From the NCBI RefSeq assembly GCF_036242395.1, contig NZ_CP108458.1, positions 7,192,001 through 7,256,000 of the forward strand: a stretch of 64,000 bases of DNA. Reading direction: 5' to 3'. A program made the position numbers and the translations under genes. This DNA is from Kitasatospora sp. NBC_01266. GTDB lineage: Bacteria > Actinomycetota > Actinomycetes > Streptomycetales > Streptomycetaceae. This document shows positions 15,647-24,094 of this stretch, one piece after another (within the stretch, counting starts at the first letter, position 1; the number at the start of each line of letters is the position of its first letter). The notes under the pieces are model-generated. The model made no database searches. It worked only from the letters and a program-made list of their open reading frames with translations, and was not told the origin of the DNA.

Positions 15647-15696
15647 CCGCACCGGCGCTGGGGCGGACGCCCGCCCCAGCGCACGGCAGGCCCAGC

Positions 15697-16174
15697 TCAG
15701 CCGGCGCGGTCCTCCGGGGGAGCGACAGAGGCCCTGGATAGCTTCACCGAGGTCAGAGCCGTAGGAGGCCCAGCAGATCACGGATCCCTCGGCATCAACC
15801 TGCCCCATGTACCAGTCGTCGTCATCCTCGGCTCTGAGCAAGCACAGGTCGTGGAACCCGAGGATGATCACGGGTCGAAGCGGCGCGTAGTCGACCTGGC
15901 CTGGTAGCTCTGTCACCACCAGCCGCTCCAGGGAGAGCATGGTCGCGGCTTCATCTCCCGACACGGCGCGGACGCGTTCGACGGTCCCTCCAGCAGGCAG
16001 CGTTGCAGTCACGGTTCCAGGCTCGCAGTTGCAAGTGACGGGCCGCCACCAGATTGCCGCTTGCCCTCGACGCCGCTCCGAGTTGTACTGCCACCCGCCG
16101 GGTCCCGACGGGGGACCACCACCAAGATCCTCGAAGCGATATTCGGCCTGACCCGGCTCTGAGCATCTGGCCAA
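15697..16174 (-). pseudogene. hypothetical gene with lost stop and replaced 5' end
   Basis: The frame reads EYRFEDLGGGPPSGPGGWQY and later LPGQVDYAPLRPVIILGFHD, DWYMGQVDAEGSVICWASYGSDLGEAIQGL, coherent protein-like text of about 150 residues. It should then stop, but runs on as nonsense antisense to the peptidase gene; a TGA in the next frame at 15697-15699 suggests a one-base change. The only start is TTG 16174 inside a repeat-rich IS-like stretch, so the true N-terminus is probably gone. Family unknown to me. Confidence 0.55.
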
Positions 16175-16368
16175 CTAGCGCGTCTCATTTGGCCAACAAG
16201 GCTGTCCCGTTGGCCGTCTATCGAGTCCCGGCACACTGTGCCGAGACACGCTAGTTGTCACCGGGGGAGAGTGTGGCCTGCGTGTTCGGTCGAGGTGAGA
16301 CAGGATTGTTGGCACCGATTGGCCATCTCTGTTGTCACCTGCGGTGCATGGTCGGCCTTGTTGTCACC
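16168..16368. mobile_element. IS-end-like repeat cluster (remnant)
   Basis: TGGCC(AA)C recurs at 16168, 16190 and 16211 (21-22 bp pitch); TTGTCACC recurs at 16255, 16332 and 16361; AACTAGCGCGTCTC (16173-16186) and GAGACACGCTAGTT (16243-16256) form a 14-bp inverted repeat with one mismatch. Repeated short boxes at helical spacing are typical of IS21/IS481-type ends. No transposase is present. The rest of 16175-16649 holds no supportable gene. Confidence 0.45.
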
Positions 16369-16649
16369 GCCCGGCTCCGTCCGGCCGCGTTGCCGAACGG
16401 AGGTTCGGGCGTGGCAGGTGTGGGGAGGTTCGCATGGCGTGCGTCGAGGCCTTCGACCACTCGCTGGAGGCCGGCTCCCGAGCTGACGACCTGTCTCCGG
16501 GAAGCGACTGAAGGTGGCGCGGGCGTCGCGGCACGGGCGGGTACTCGGGCATGGGCGCGGTGGGAACGCGACCCGCGAAGCGAGACCGACTCGTTCGGTC
16601 AGGCCAAGGTTCACCACGGCTCAGGATCCGAGGACGCAAGACGGGCCGG

Positions 16650-17222
16650 TCAGCGTGGCCGCAGCCCGTCGAAGACCACCGCGAAGATCCGCTCCCGGGC
16701 CGACACGTCGTTCCCGAGGTGCTCCATCGTCGTGGTCGTACCGACCAGCAGGGCGATGAGCTCTGGCAGGCCCAGCTCCGGGCGGACCGCCCCGGCCCGC
16801 TGCGCCCCGGCCAGCAACTCGGCGAGCCGCGCCCGGATCGCCGCGCTGGACTCCTGCAGGGCCGCGTGCGCGTCCACACCGGCGGCGGCGAGCGCTTGGG
16901 CGAACTCGCTCTTGCCCGCGGACTGCTCGACCACCAGGCGGAAGCAGTCGAAGAACGTCTCGCCGGGAGCGGACTCGGCGGGCAGCTGTGCCGCCCGGGC
17001 GGCGATCGTCTCCAGCCTGCGCACCATCACGGCTTCCAACAGCGCTTCCTTGGTCGGGAAGTGCCGGAAGAGCGTGCCCACCCCGACCCCGGCAGCCCGG
17101 GCGATCTCCTCGGTTGGCACGCCGACGCCGCGGGTGGCGAACACCTGCGTGGCGACGTCCAGCAGCCTGGCCCGGTTGCGGGCCGCGTCCGCCCGCAGCG
17201 GGCGTTCCTGAGCGCCGCTCAT
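16650..17222 (-). CDS. TetR-family regulator, divergent from SnoaL-like gene
   Basis: 190 residues. The N-terminal HTH is RNRARLLDVATQVFATRG ... TEEIARAAGVGVGTLFRHFPTKEALLEAV. The C-terminal part (FDCFRLVVEQSAGKSEFAQALAAAG, IRARLAELLAGAQRAGAVRPEL, ALLVGTTTTMEHL) is the SbtR-like C-terminal type. ATG 17222 is chosen since GGAAGAG precedes it and the conserved HTH starts about 15 residues in. Two copies of a 16-bp partial palindrome lie between it and the divergent gene, one inside the likely promoter spacer, so it probably represses that gene and itself. Confidence 0.9.
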   Translation of the reverse strand: MSGAQERPLRADAARNRARLLDVATQVFATRGVGVPTEEIARAAGVGVGTLFRHFPTKEALLEAVMVRRLETIAARAAQLPAESAPGETFFDCFRLVVEQSAGKSEFAQALAAAGVDAHAALQESSAAIRARLAELLAGAQRAGAVRPELGLPELIALLVGTTTTMEHLGNDVSARERIFAVVFDGLRPR

Positions 17223-17266
17223 CTCTTCCACCCTTTCCTGTCGGCGGCGAAGCCGCACTGGACAAA

Positions 17267-17316
17267 CGGAGTTGCTAGTCCGTATCGTTGAAACCGGAGT
17301 CGCTAGTCCGATTCTA
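17267..17316 (+). promoter_or_regulatory. TetR operator pair and promoter for the SnoaL-like gene
   Basis: CGGAGTTGCTAGTCCG (17267-17282) and CGGAGTCGCTAGTCCG (17295-17310) are near-identical, imperfectly palindromic (CGGA...TCCG arms) and start 28 bp apart. TTGAAA (17288-17293) and ATTCTA (17311-17316) are spaced 17 bp, a plausible -35/-10 whose spacer is exactly the second copy; TCGCTAG/CTAGCGA also pair here. Binding by the adjacent TetR protein is inferred. Confidence 0.65.
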
Positions 17317-17342
17317 GCGACAGATCACGCTGGGGGTTGATC

Positions 17343-17783
17343 ATGTCCGAAACGCTGTCGCCTCGTGAGGTCTTCACGAAGCTGCTCGAGGGTATCGGCG
17401 CGGGGCGGTTCGCGGAGCTCGCGGACCTCTACGCCGAGGACGCCGTGGTGGAGATCGCGTTCGCGCCCGTCGGACCGCACCGGTTCGAGGGGCGGGCTGT
17501 GATCGAGGAGCGGTTCATGGAACTCGCCACGAGCGTCCCCGTGGAGCTCACCCCGGTGAACGTGGTGATCCGGGAAACCGACGACCCGGAGGTGATCGTC
17601 AACGAATGGGACTACCAGGTGCATCACCGGGCGACCGAGCGGAACTTCAGGGCCGCCAACATCCAGGTGCTGCGTGTCCGCGACGGCCTGATCGTCAGCA
17701 GCCGGGACTTCCACGACCACTTGGCCCTCGCCGTGGCCGGCGGCAACCTACCGCAGCTGGTGGAGGCGTTGGAAGGCAAGTGA
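17343..17783 (+). CDS. SnoaL-like / NTF2-fold protein
   Basis: 146 residues of the cone-shaped NTF2-like fold (ketosteroid isomerase, SnoaL): N-terminal helices SPREVFTKLLEGIGAGRFAELADLYAEDAVVEIAF, then FEGRAVIEERFMEL and the sheet VIVNEWDYQVHHRATERNF, IQVLRVRDGLIVSSRDFHDH. Small proteins of this kind are isomerases, hydrolases or ligand binders; no catalytic set identifies which. ATG 17343 follows GGGGG. It is divergent from the TetR gene and very likely its target, suggesting response to or processing of a small molecule. Confidence 0.85.
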   Translation: MSETLSPREVFTKLLEGIGAGRFAELADLYAEDAVVEIAFAPVGPHRFEGRAVIEERFMELATSVPVELTPVNVVIRETDDPEVIVNEWDYQVHHRATERNFRAANIQVLRVRDGLIVSSRDFHDHLALAVAGGNLPQLVEALEGK

Positions 17784-18253
17784 CGCGGGTCGTCCGCGGC
17801 CGCACTGGCACAGGCGTCGCCGGATCGCCGAGTTCACTCAATGCGCGAAACGGTGAGAAGCCGACAGCACGGATGAGACCGGGTAAGAATCCGCCAAGCG
17901 CACTGCGACAGGACACCTCGGGGAGGTCGTGTGACTCAGCAGGCTACTTGTCGCTAACAGTGGTACTCGACGTGCGGTTCTCCGGTCAGGTCAGCACGAC
18001 AACTGTCGCTGAATCGGCGAGGTATGACGGCTGACGATCGTTCGGCAGGCAAGTTGTCGTCAACTCCGAAGAAGTCCACCGCCGGCGCGAGTCAGCCGCT
18101 TCGCTTGGCGAGCTGAGCGTTCGTCGGGCAGGTACCGGCACAGTCGGTCGCACTGTCGGTGCCGCAGATCAGCGAGAGGCTCTCGCCGGTTGACCGCTCA
18201 CTGGGCGGAAATGCGCTGGTCCTCTTGAGGTGTCCTCGGCCATGGTGGGCCCG
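17784..18253. other. non-coding stretch, 470 bp
   Basis: No convincing gene. TTGTCG-type words recur, including the palindrome CGACA-AC-TGTCG at 17997-18008. A minus-strand frame ending at 18092 has a Cys/Thr-rich tail but no good start. Confidence 0.5.
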
Positions 18254-19342
18254 ATGAAGGTAACCAACGAGCCCGCTGACAGGCACGATTCCGAGCCGAA
18301 CTGGCACGACGACTTCGACGCCACCGAGTCAGGCTGGCGCTACGCGGACCCCGATCAGCTGCTGGGCGCGCTGCAGGCCGGGCACGGAGTCGGGGCCCTG
18401 CGAGCGCTGAAGGACCCTGGTGCCGCTTGCCTTGTGCACGCTTGCATCCGCACCGACCACCGCTGGTGGCAGCTGATCGACGAGCGCGAGGTCTATCTGG
18501 CCCGGTTGGTGCGCGACCTGCGCATGGACATCGCCCCCATCGTCCGCTGGCTGTGGACCCGGGACCGGGCCGTGTCGTGGACCGAACAGGGGGCCGGCTT
18601 CGAACTGGCCGCCGGTGTGCTGGAAGCACTCGCCCGCGCTGGAAACGCCGAGGCACAGGCCCAGTTGCTGCGTTACGTCCACACCGGGCGGCGCTGGCCG
18701 CACGTTCTCCAGCTGATCGCAACCAGGTGGCCGATCGAGCGGTGGGCCGGCCTGCGGGACCGGGTGTCGGAGCGGTTGTCCGAGGACGTCTACGATCCGC
18801 TCTGGTTCGGCGACGAGCCCTGGCGGACCTGGGCTCCAGGCAACCAGTACAGCGACCGGACCGCTGACCGGTTCCACCCCTCCTGTGCCGCGCGAACAGC
18901 CGCAGGGGGCGTACTGCCGACCGGTCCCGACGGTGTGAGCCTTTCCGACCTGCTGGTGATGTGGAAGCGCAAGATGCATACCTGCGATTGGTGTGGCTTC
19001 GTTCCGCTGGCCGATGCGATCGCCCAGCGCGGGCCCGCAGCACGTGAAGCTCTGCCTGCTCTTCGTGCCCTGTGGAAGTTGACCCCGCACTCGGCCGAAC
19101 GCGCTGCCGTCCTGCGGGCCATGCTCACCATCGACCCTGCGGGCAGTCGACGGACGCTGGCACAGGGTCTGTGGGACTGCGAGTCCGGTGTCCGCCTGCT
19201 GTCCGCCAAACATGTGCCGCTCGGTCGGCGGACAGAGGCTCGGCTCTCGGCGCTGTGCCGCGACCCACTGGAGAACGCCGAGGTCCGCCGAGTGGCGGCC
19301 GACCGGCTAGCCGGAGCGCGCAGTCGCCAGCTGGACGGGTAG
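18254..19342 (+). CDS. hypothetical HEAT-like repeat protein
   Basis: 362 residues, soluble, no recognised family name. Repeated paired helices such as LLGALQAGHGVGALRALKDPGAACLVHACIR, QLLRYVHTGRRWPHVLQLIATRWP and the C-terminal AVLRAMLTIDPAGSRRTLAQGLWDCESGVRLLSAKHV ... LENAEVRRVAADRLAG look like HEAT/ARM repeats, usually protein-binding scaffolds. A CDWC pair (HTCDWCGF) near the centre might bind metal but lacks a second pair. Start uncertain: GTG 18230, ATG 18242 and ATG 18254 are in frame; GGTGGG just before 18254 decides weakly. It stands alone upstream of the arginine genes. Confidence 0.65.
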   Translation: MKVTNEPADRHDSEPNWHDDFDATESGWRYADPDQLLGALQAGHGVGALRALKDPGAACLVHACIRTDHRWWQLIDEREVYLARLVRDLRMDIAPIVRWLWTRDRAVSWTEQGAGFELAAGVLEALARAGNAEAQAQLLRYVHTGRRWPHVLQLIATRWPIERWAGLRDRVSERLSEDVYDPLWFGDEPWRTWAPGNQYSDRTADRFHPSCAARTAAGGVLPTGPDGVSLSDLLVMWKRKMHTCDWCGFVPLADAIAQRGPAAREALPALRALWKLTPHSAERAAVLRAMLTIDPAGSRRTLAQGLWDCESGVRLLSAKHVPLGRRTEARLSALCRDPLENAEVRRVAADRLAGARSRQLDG

Positions 19343-19521
19343 CAGGCGGCCGTCTGCGGGGAGCGACGGCAGGCCGCTGCACGCTGCGGACGCGCCTCGG
19401 TCCAACCTGCGGTCCGCAGTCACGCGAGCGGATCTGCGCTCAGCTCGCCGCTTCATCCACTCACCCGCCAACTGAAGCGCTCAGTCACAACAGCAGAGCC
19501 CCGTCCTCCACCGAGCTCCTT

Positions 19522-19553
19522 GCATGAATGTTCCGAGATGCGTATATTCATGC
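19522..19553 (+). promoter_or_regulatory. ARG box (ArgR operator) upstream of argC
   Basis: Perfect 8-bp inverted repeat GCATGAAT (19522-19529) / ATTCATGC (19546-19553) in an AT-rich patch 24 bp before argC. It fits ArgR half-sites; ArgR is encoded five genes downstream. Confidence 0.75.
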
Positions 19554-19576
19554 CAAGTCCTGAGGAGGAAGCAGTC

Positions 19577-20605
19577 ATGGCCTTGCGAGTCGCCGTAGCC
19601 GGAGCGAGCGGGTATGCGGGTGGTGAGGTGCTGCGCCTGCTGCTCTCGCATCCTGAGGTGGAGATCGGAGCGCTGACCGGTGGATCGAATGCCGGGGTGG
19701 CGCTGGGGGAGTTGCAGCCGCACCTGGTGCCGCTGGCGGGGCGGGTGCTGGAGCCGACCACGCCGGAGGTGCTCGCGGGGCATGACGTGGTCTTCCTCGG
19801 GCTGCCGCACGGGCAGTCGGCCGCGGTGGCGGCGGCGCTCGGCGAGGACGTGCTGGTGATCGACTGCGGCGCGGACTTCCGGCTCAAGGACGCGGCGGAC
19901 TGGGAGCGCTTCTACGGCTCCGCGCACGCCGGGACCTGGCCGTACGGGCTGCCCGAGCTGCCGGGGCACCGGGCCGCGCTGAAGGGGAGCCGGCGGATCG
20001 CGGTGCCGGGGTGCTACCCGACCGCCGTGTCGCTCGCGCTCTTCCCGATGTACGCGGCGCGGTTGGCCGAGCCGGAGGCCGTGGTGGTGGCGGCCAGCGG
20101 GACCTCGGGGGCCGGCAAGGCGCCCAAGGTGAACCTGCTGGGCAGCGAGGTGATGGGGTCGGTCACGCCGTACGGAGTCGGCGGGGTGCACCGGCACACG
20201 CCGGAGATGGCGCAGAACCTGAGCCCGGTGGCGGGGGAGCCGGTCAACGTCTCCTTCACCCCGACCCTGGTGCCGATGTCCCGGGGCATCCTGGCCACCT
20301 GCAGCGCCAAGGCCAAGCCGGGCGTCACCGCCGGGGACGTCCGGGCCGCGTACCAGGACGCCTACGCCGACGAGCCGTTCGTCCACCTGCTGCCCGAACT
20401 GCAGTGGCCGCAGACCAAGTCGGTGTACGGCGCCAACACCGCGCTGGTCCAGGTGGTGCTGGACGAGCAGGCCGGCCGGATCATCGCGATCAGCGCGATC
20501 GACAACCTGGTCAAGGGCACCGCCGGTGGCGCGGTGCAGAGCATGAACATCGCCCTCGGCCTGCCCGAGGAGCTGGGCCTTCCGCTGAACGGAGTCGCAC
20601 CGTGA
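19577..20605 (+). CDS. argC: N-acetyl-gamma-glutamyl-phosphate reductase
   Basis: 342 residues. Reduces N-acetylglutamyl phosphate with NADPH to the semialdehyde, the third step of arginine synthesis. The N-terminal Rossmann segment VAVAGASGYAGGEVLRLL binds NADPH; VPGCYPTAVSL carries the catalytic Cys146; GTSGAGKAPK and the substrate loop GGVHRHTPEM follow, and the C-terminal DNLVKGTAGGAVQSMNIALG closes the family signature. ATG 19577 has GAGGAGGAA upstream; the frame is open earlier but that part spans the ARG box. It overlaps argJ by 4 bp (GTGA) and heads argCJBDR. Confidence 0.98.
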   Translation: MALRVAVAGASGYAGGEVLRLLLSHPEVEIGALTGGSNAGVALGELQPHLVPLAGRVLEPTTPEVLAGHDVVFLGLPHGQSAAVAAALGEDVLVIDCGADFRLKDAADWERFYGSAHAGTWPYGLPELPGHRAALKGSRRIAVPGCYPTAVSLALFPMYAARLAEPEAVVVAASGTSGAGKAPKVNLLGSEVMGSVTPYGVGGVHRHTPEMAQNLSPVAGEPVNVSFTPTLVPMSRGILATCSAKAKPGVTAGDVRAAYQDAYADEPFVHLLPELQWPQTKSVYGANTALVQVVLDEQAGRIIAISAIDNLVKGTAGGAVQSMNIALGLPEELGLPLNGVAP

Positions 20606-21783
20606 CAAGCCCCATCGACCAGCAGCAGAACGTCGGTGTCACCGCCGCCGAGGGCTTCCGGGCCGCCGGCGTCACGGCCGGGATCAAGGCCTCCGGCACC
20701 CCGGACCTCGCCCTCGTGGTCAACGACGGTCCCGCCTTCGCCGCGGCCGGCGTCTTCACCTCCAACCGGGTCAAGGCCGCGCCGGTGCTCTGGTCCCAGC
20801 AGGTGCTGAAGGGCGGCCAGTTGGCCGCGGTCATCCTCAACTCCGGTGGTGCCAATGCCTGTACCGGCCCCGCCGGGTTCCAGGACACGCACGCCACCGC
20901 CGAGCGGGTCGGCACCGAACTGGGCGTCAGCGCGGGCGAGGTGGCGGTCTGCTCGACCGGCCTGATCGGCGAGCGGCTGCCGATGGACCTGCTGCTGCCG
21001 GGCGTCGGGCTCGCGGTCAAGGAGCTCAGCGCCGCCGGGGGCAGCGCCGCCGCGATCGCCATCAAGACCACCGACACCGTGCACAAGACCGCCCAGGCCA
21101 CCGTGAACGGCTGGACGGTGGGCGGGATGGCCAAGGGCGCGGGCATGCTCGCCCCGGGGCTGGCCACCATGCTGGTGGTGCTCACCACCGATGCCGCCGT
21201 GGACGCGGGTCAGTTGGACGACGCGCTGCGCGCCGCCACCCGCACCACCTTCGACCGGGTGGACTCCGACGGCTGCATGTCGACCAATGACACGGTCCTG
21301 CTGCTCGCCTCCGGCGCGTCCCAAGTGACGCCTGACGCAGCCGAGTTCGCGGCGGCGGTCGAGCAGGTCTGTGCCGACCTGGCCCGCCAGCTGGTCGGTG
21401 ACGCCGAAGGGGCGAGCAAGGACATCCGGATCGACGTCACCGGCGCCGCCACCGAGGACGAGGCGGTCACGGTCGCCCGCACCATCGCCCGCAACAACCT
21501 GCTCAAGTGCGCCATCCATGGCGAGGACCCCAACTGGGGCCGGGTGCTGGCCGCGATCGGCACCACCGACGCCGCCTTCGACCCGGACAAGCTGGACGTG
21601 GCGATCAACGGCGTCTGGGTCTGCCGGAACGGCTCGGTCGGTGAGGACCGCGCCCTGGTCAGCATGACGGACCGGCAGGTCGTGATCGCCGCCAACCTGA
21701 ACGCGGGTCCGGCGCAGGCCACGGTGTGGACCAACGACCTCACCGCCGACTACGTCCACGAGAACAGCGCCTACTCCACCTGA
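20602..21783 (+). CDS. argJ: bifunctional ornithine acetyltransferase / N-acetylglutamate synthase
   Basis: 393 residues; recycles the acetyl group from N-acetylornithine to glutamate, closing the cyclic arginine pathway. The precursor self-cleaves before the Thr of KGAGMLAPGLATMLVVL, here Thr189, which becomes the nucleophile of the beta chain. Other landmarks: NSGGANACTGPAGF, VCSTGLIGERLPMD, DGCMSTNDTVLLLASG, AIHGEDPNWGRVLAAIG. GTG start 20602 overlaps the argC stop. Its final codons and stop are the first unit of a 17-bp tandem repeat that continues into the spacer before argB. Confidence 0.98.
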   Translation: MTSPIDQQQNVGVTAAEGFRAAGVTAGIKASGTPDLALVVNDGPAFAAAGVFTSNRVKAAPVLWSQQVLKGGQLAAVILNSGGANACTGPAGFQDTHATAERVGTELGVSAGEVAVCSTGLIGERLPMDLLLPGVGLAVKELSAAGGSAAAIAIKTTDTVHKTAQATVNGWTVGGMAKGAGMLAPGLATMLVVLTTDAAVDAGQLDDALRAATRTTFDRVDSDGCMSTNDTVLLLASGASQVTPDAAEFAAAVEQVCADLARQLVGDAEGASKDIRIDVTGAATEDEAVTVARTIARNNLLKCAIHGEDPNWGRVLAAIGTTDAAFDPDKLDVAINGVWVCRNGSVGEDRALVSMTDRQVVIAANLNAGPAQATVWTNDLTADYVHENSAYST

Positions 21784-21825
21784 TCCAGAGCTCCACCTGA
21801 TCCCGAGCGCCACCTGATCCCGAGG
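21775..21825 (+). repeat. 17-bp tandem repeat x3 spanning the argJ stop
   Basis: Units CCACCTGATCC(C/A)GAGC at 21775, 21792 and 21809. The first contains the last codons and TGA of argJ; the others lie in the argJ-argB gap. Confidence 0.85.
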
Positions 21826-21842
21826 GACGAGGGACCGAGACC

Positions 21843-22775
21843 GTGCAGATCGCACCCAAGGGCGAACAGGCCCGCAACAACACCGCGTTGCCCAAGGCGA
21901 TGACCCTCATCGAGGCGCTGCCCTGGCTGGAGCGGTTCCACGGCAAGACCGTGGTGGTCAAGTTCGGCGGCAACGCCATGATCGACGAGTCGCTCAAGGC
22001 GGCCTTCGCCCAGGACGTGGTCTTCCTGCGGTACGCGGGCCTGCATCCGGTGGTGGTGCACGGCGGCGGCCCGCAGATCAGCGCGCAGTTGGAGAAGCTG
22101 GGCCTGGAGTCCACCTTCACCAACGGACTTCGGGTCACCACCCCCGAGACCATGGACGTGGTCCGGATGGTGCTGGCCGGCCAGGTCCAGCGCGAGCTGG
22201 TCGGACTGCTCAACGAGCACGGGCCGTTCGCGGTCGGCATGACCGGCGAGGACGCGCACACCATGACCGCCGTCAAGCGGTACGCGGTGGTGGACGGCGA
22301 GCAGGTGGACATCGGCCTGGTCGGCGACATCGTCAACATCGAGGCGGGCGCGGTGAAGGCGCTGATCGCCGACGGCCGGATCCCGGTGATCTCGTCCATC
22401 GCGCGCGGCGCCGACGGCCACGTCTACAACATCAACGCCGACACCGCGGCCGCCGCGCTGGCCGCCGCGCTCGGCGCGGAGATGCTGGTGGTGCTCACCG
22501 ACGTCGAGGGCCTCTACGCCGACTGGCCGAACTCCGACGACGTGATCAGCCAGCTCTCGGTCAGCGAGCTGGAGGCCATACTGCCCGGCCTGGCCAGCGG
22601 CATGCTGCCCAAGATGGAGGGCTGCCTGCGCGCGGTCCGCTCCGGCGTCGGCACCGCGCGGGTGCTGGACGGGCGGGTGCAGCACAGCCTGCTGCTGGAG
22701 ATCTTCACCGACGAGGGGATCGGCACCATGGTGGTGCCGGACGACGAGAGCACCGTTCTGGGGGGCCTGGCATGA
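21843..22775 (+). CDS. argB: acetylglutamate kinase
   Basis: 310 residues; phosphorylates N-acetylglutamate, usually the arginine-feedback-controlled step in cyclic pathways. Amino-acid kinase fold: VVVKFGGNAM (nucleotide loop), VVVHGGGPQISAQLEKLG, the substrate lid GLRVTTPETMDVVRMVLAG, NINADTAAAALAAALGAEMLVVLTDVEG and GMLPKMEGCLRAVRSGV. The N-terminal helix before the kinase core (NNTALPKAMTLIEALPWLERF) is the extension linked to arginine-sensitive hexamers. GTG 21843; ends with a 4-bp ATGA overlap with argD. Confidence 0.98.
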   Translation: MQIAPKGEQARNNTALPKAMTLIEALPWLERFHGKTVVVKFGGNAMIDESLKAAFAQDVVFLRYAGLHPVVVHGGGPQISAQLEKLGLESTFTNGLRVTTPETMDVVRMVLAGQVQRELVGLLNEHGPFAVGMTGEDAHTMTAVKRYAVVDGEQVDIGLVGDIVNIEAGAVKALIADGRIPVISSIARGADGHVYNINADTAAAALAAALGAEMLVVLTDVEGLYADWPNSDDVISQLSVSELEAILPGLASGMLPKMEGCLRAVRSGVGTARVLDGRVQHSLLLEIFTDEGIGTMVVPDDESTVLGGLA

Positions 22776-24076
22776 CCGAGCACGCGCACCAAGAGGCCTC
22801 GCACAACACCGAACTGACGAAGCGTTACCAGCACTCCTTCGCCCACAACTACGGCACCCCCCGGCTGCCGCTGGTGCGCGGCGCCGGCGCGCTGCTCTGG
22901 GACGCGGACGGCAACGAGTACCTCGACCTGGTCGGCGGCATCGCCGTCAACGCGCTCGGCACCGCGCACCCGGCCGTGGTCGCCGCGGTCACCGAGCAGA
23001 TCGGGCGGCTCGGCCACGTCTCCAACCTGTTCATCGCCGAGCCGACCGTCGCACTGGCCGAGCGGCTGCTCGCGCTGGACGAGCGTCCGGGCCGGGTCTT
23101 CTTCTGCAACTCGGGCACCGAGGCCAACGAGGCCGCCTTCAAGATCAGCCGGCTCACCGGCCGGACCCACGTGGTGGCGCTGGAAGGCGCGTTCCACGGC
23201 CGGACCATGGGCGCGCTCGCGCTCACCGGCCAGCCGTCCAAGCAGGCTCCGTTCCTGCCGCTGCCCGGCGAGGTGACGCACGTCCCGTTCGGTGACGTCG
23301 AGGCACTGCGGGCCGCGGTCGGCACGCGGACGGCAGCCGTGCTGCTGGAGCCGATCCAGGGTGAGAACGGTGCGATCCCGCTGCCGCCCGGGTACCTGCG
23401 GGCGGCCCGCGAGATCACCCGGGCGACCGGCACGCTGCTGATCCTGGACGAGATCCAGACCGGCATCGGCCGCACCGGCCACTGGTTCGCCCACCAGGCC
23501 GAGCCGGGCATCGAGCCGGACGTCGTCACGCTGGCGAAGGGCCTGGGCGGCGGGCTGCCGATCGGTGCGGTGATCGCCTACGGAGCGGCCGGCGAGCTGC
23601 TCCAGCCAGGCCAGCACGGCACCACCTTCGGCGGAAACCCGGTGGTCGCGGCGGCGGCCCTCGCGGTGCTCGACACCATCGAGTCGCAGGGCCTGCTGGC
23701 CCAGGTGCGGGCGGTCGGCGAGCGGCTGCGCACCGGCGTCGAGGCGATCGGCGATCCGCTCGTCGCGCAGGTGCGCGGCGCCGGCCTGCTGCTCGGGATC
23801 GTGCTCACCGAGCCGTGTGCCGCCGAGGTCCAGGCCGCCGCGCAGCGGGCCGGCTTCCTGGTGAACGCGGCCGTGCCGGACGCGGTGCGCCTGGTCCCGC
23901 CGCTGGTCCTCACCGAGGCGCAGGCGGATTCCTTCCTCGCCGCGCTGCCGGCGATCCTGCGCGAGGTCCGGGCGGCGCGGGCCGCCGGGGGCGAGGCGTC
24001 GCAGGTGTCCCAGGGTGGACCGGAGCGGGCCGCCCAGGCCCGGCAGGACGACCCGGCCGCGCAGGCGCGAGGGTAG
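22772..24076 (+). CDS. argD: acetylornithine aminotransferase
   Basis: 434 residues, class III PLP aminotransferase converting N-acetylglutamate semialdehyde plus glutamate to N-acetylornithine. FCNSGTEANEAAFKISR binds cofactor phosphate, LLILDEIQTGIGRTG holds the PLP-contacting Asp, and TLAKGLGGGLPIGAV carries the Schiff-base Lys256. After the family end (LPAILREV) there is an extra hydrophilic tail of about 35 residues rich in Gln, Gly and Ala (SQVSQGGPERAAQARQ), not needed for catalysis. ATG overlaps the argB stop; argR follows after 18 bp. Confidence 0.97.
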   Translation: MTEHAHQEASHNTELTKRYQHSFAHNYGTPRLPLVRGAGALLWDADGNEYLDLVGGIAVNALGTAHPAVVAAVTEQIGRLGHVSNLFIAEPTVALAERLLALDERPGRVFFCNSGTEANEAAFKISRLTGRTHVVALEGAFHGRTMGALALTGQPSKQAPFLPLPGEVTHVPFGDVEALRAAVGTRTAAVLLEPIQGENGAIPLPPGYLRAAREITRATGTLLILDEIQTGIGRTGHWFAHQAEPGIEPDVVTLAKGLGGGLPIGAVIAYGAAGELLQPGQHGTTFGGNPVVAAAALAVLDTIESQGLLAQVRAVGERLRTGVEAIGDPLVAQVRGAGLLLGIVLTEPCAAEVQAAAQRAGFLVNAAVPDAVRLVPPLVLTEAQADSFLAALPAILREVRAARAAGGEASQVSQGGPERAAQARQDDPAAQARG

Positions 24077-24094
24077 TCCGGGAGAATCATCATC

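Noticed and set aside
16255..17211. 318-residue plus-strand frame across the IS-like stretch
   Set aside because: Mostly antisense to the TetR gene and without any recognisable segment.
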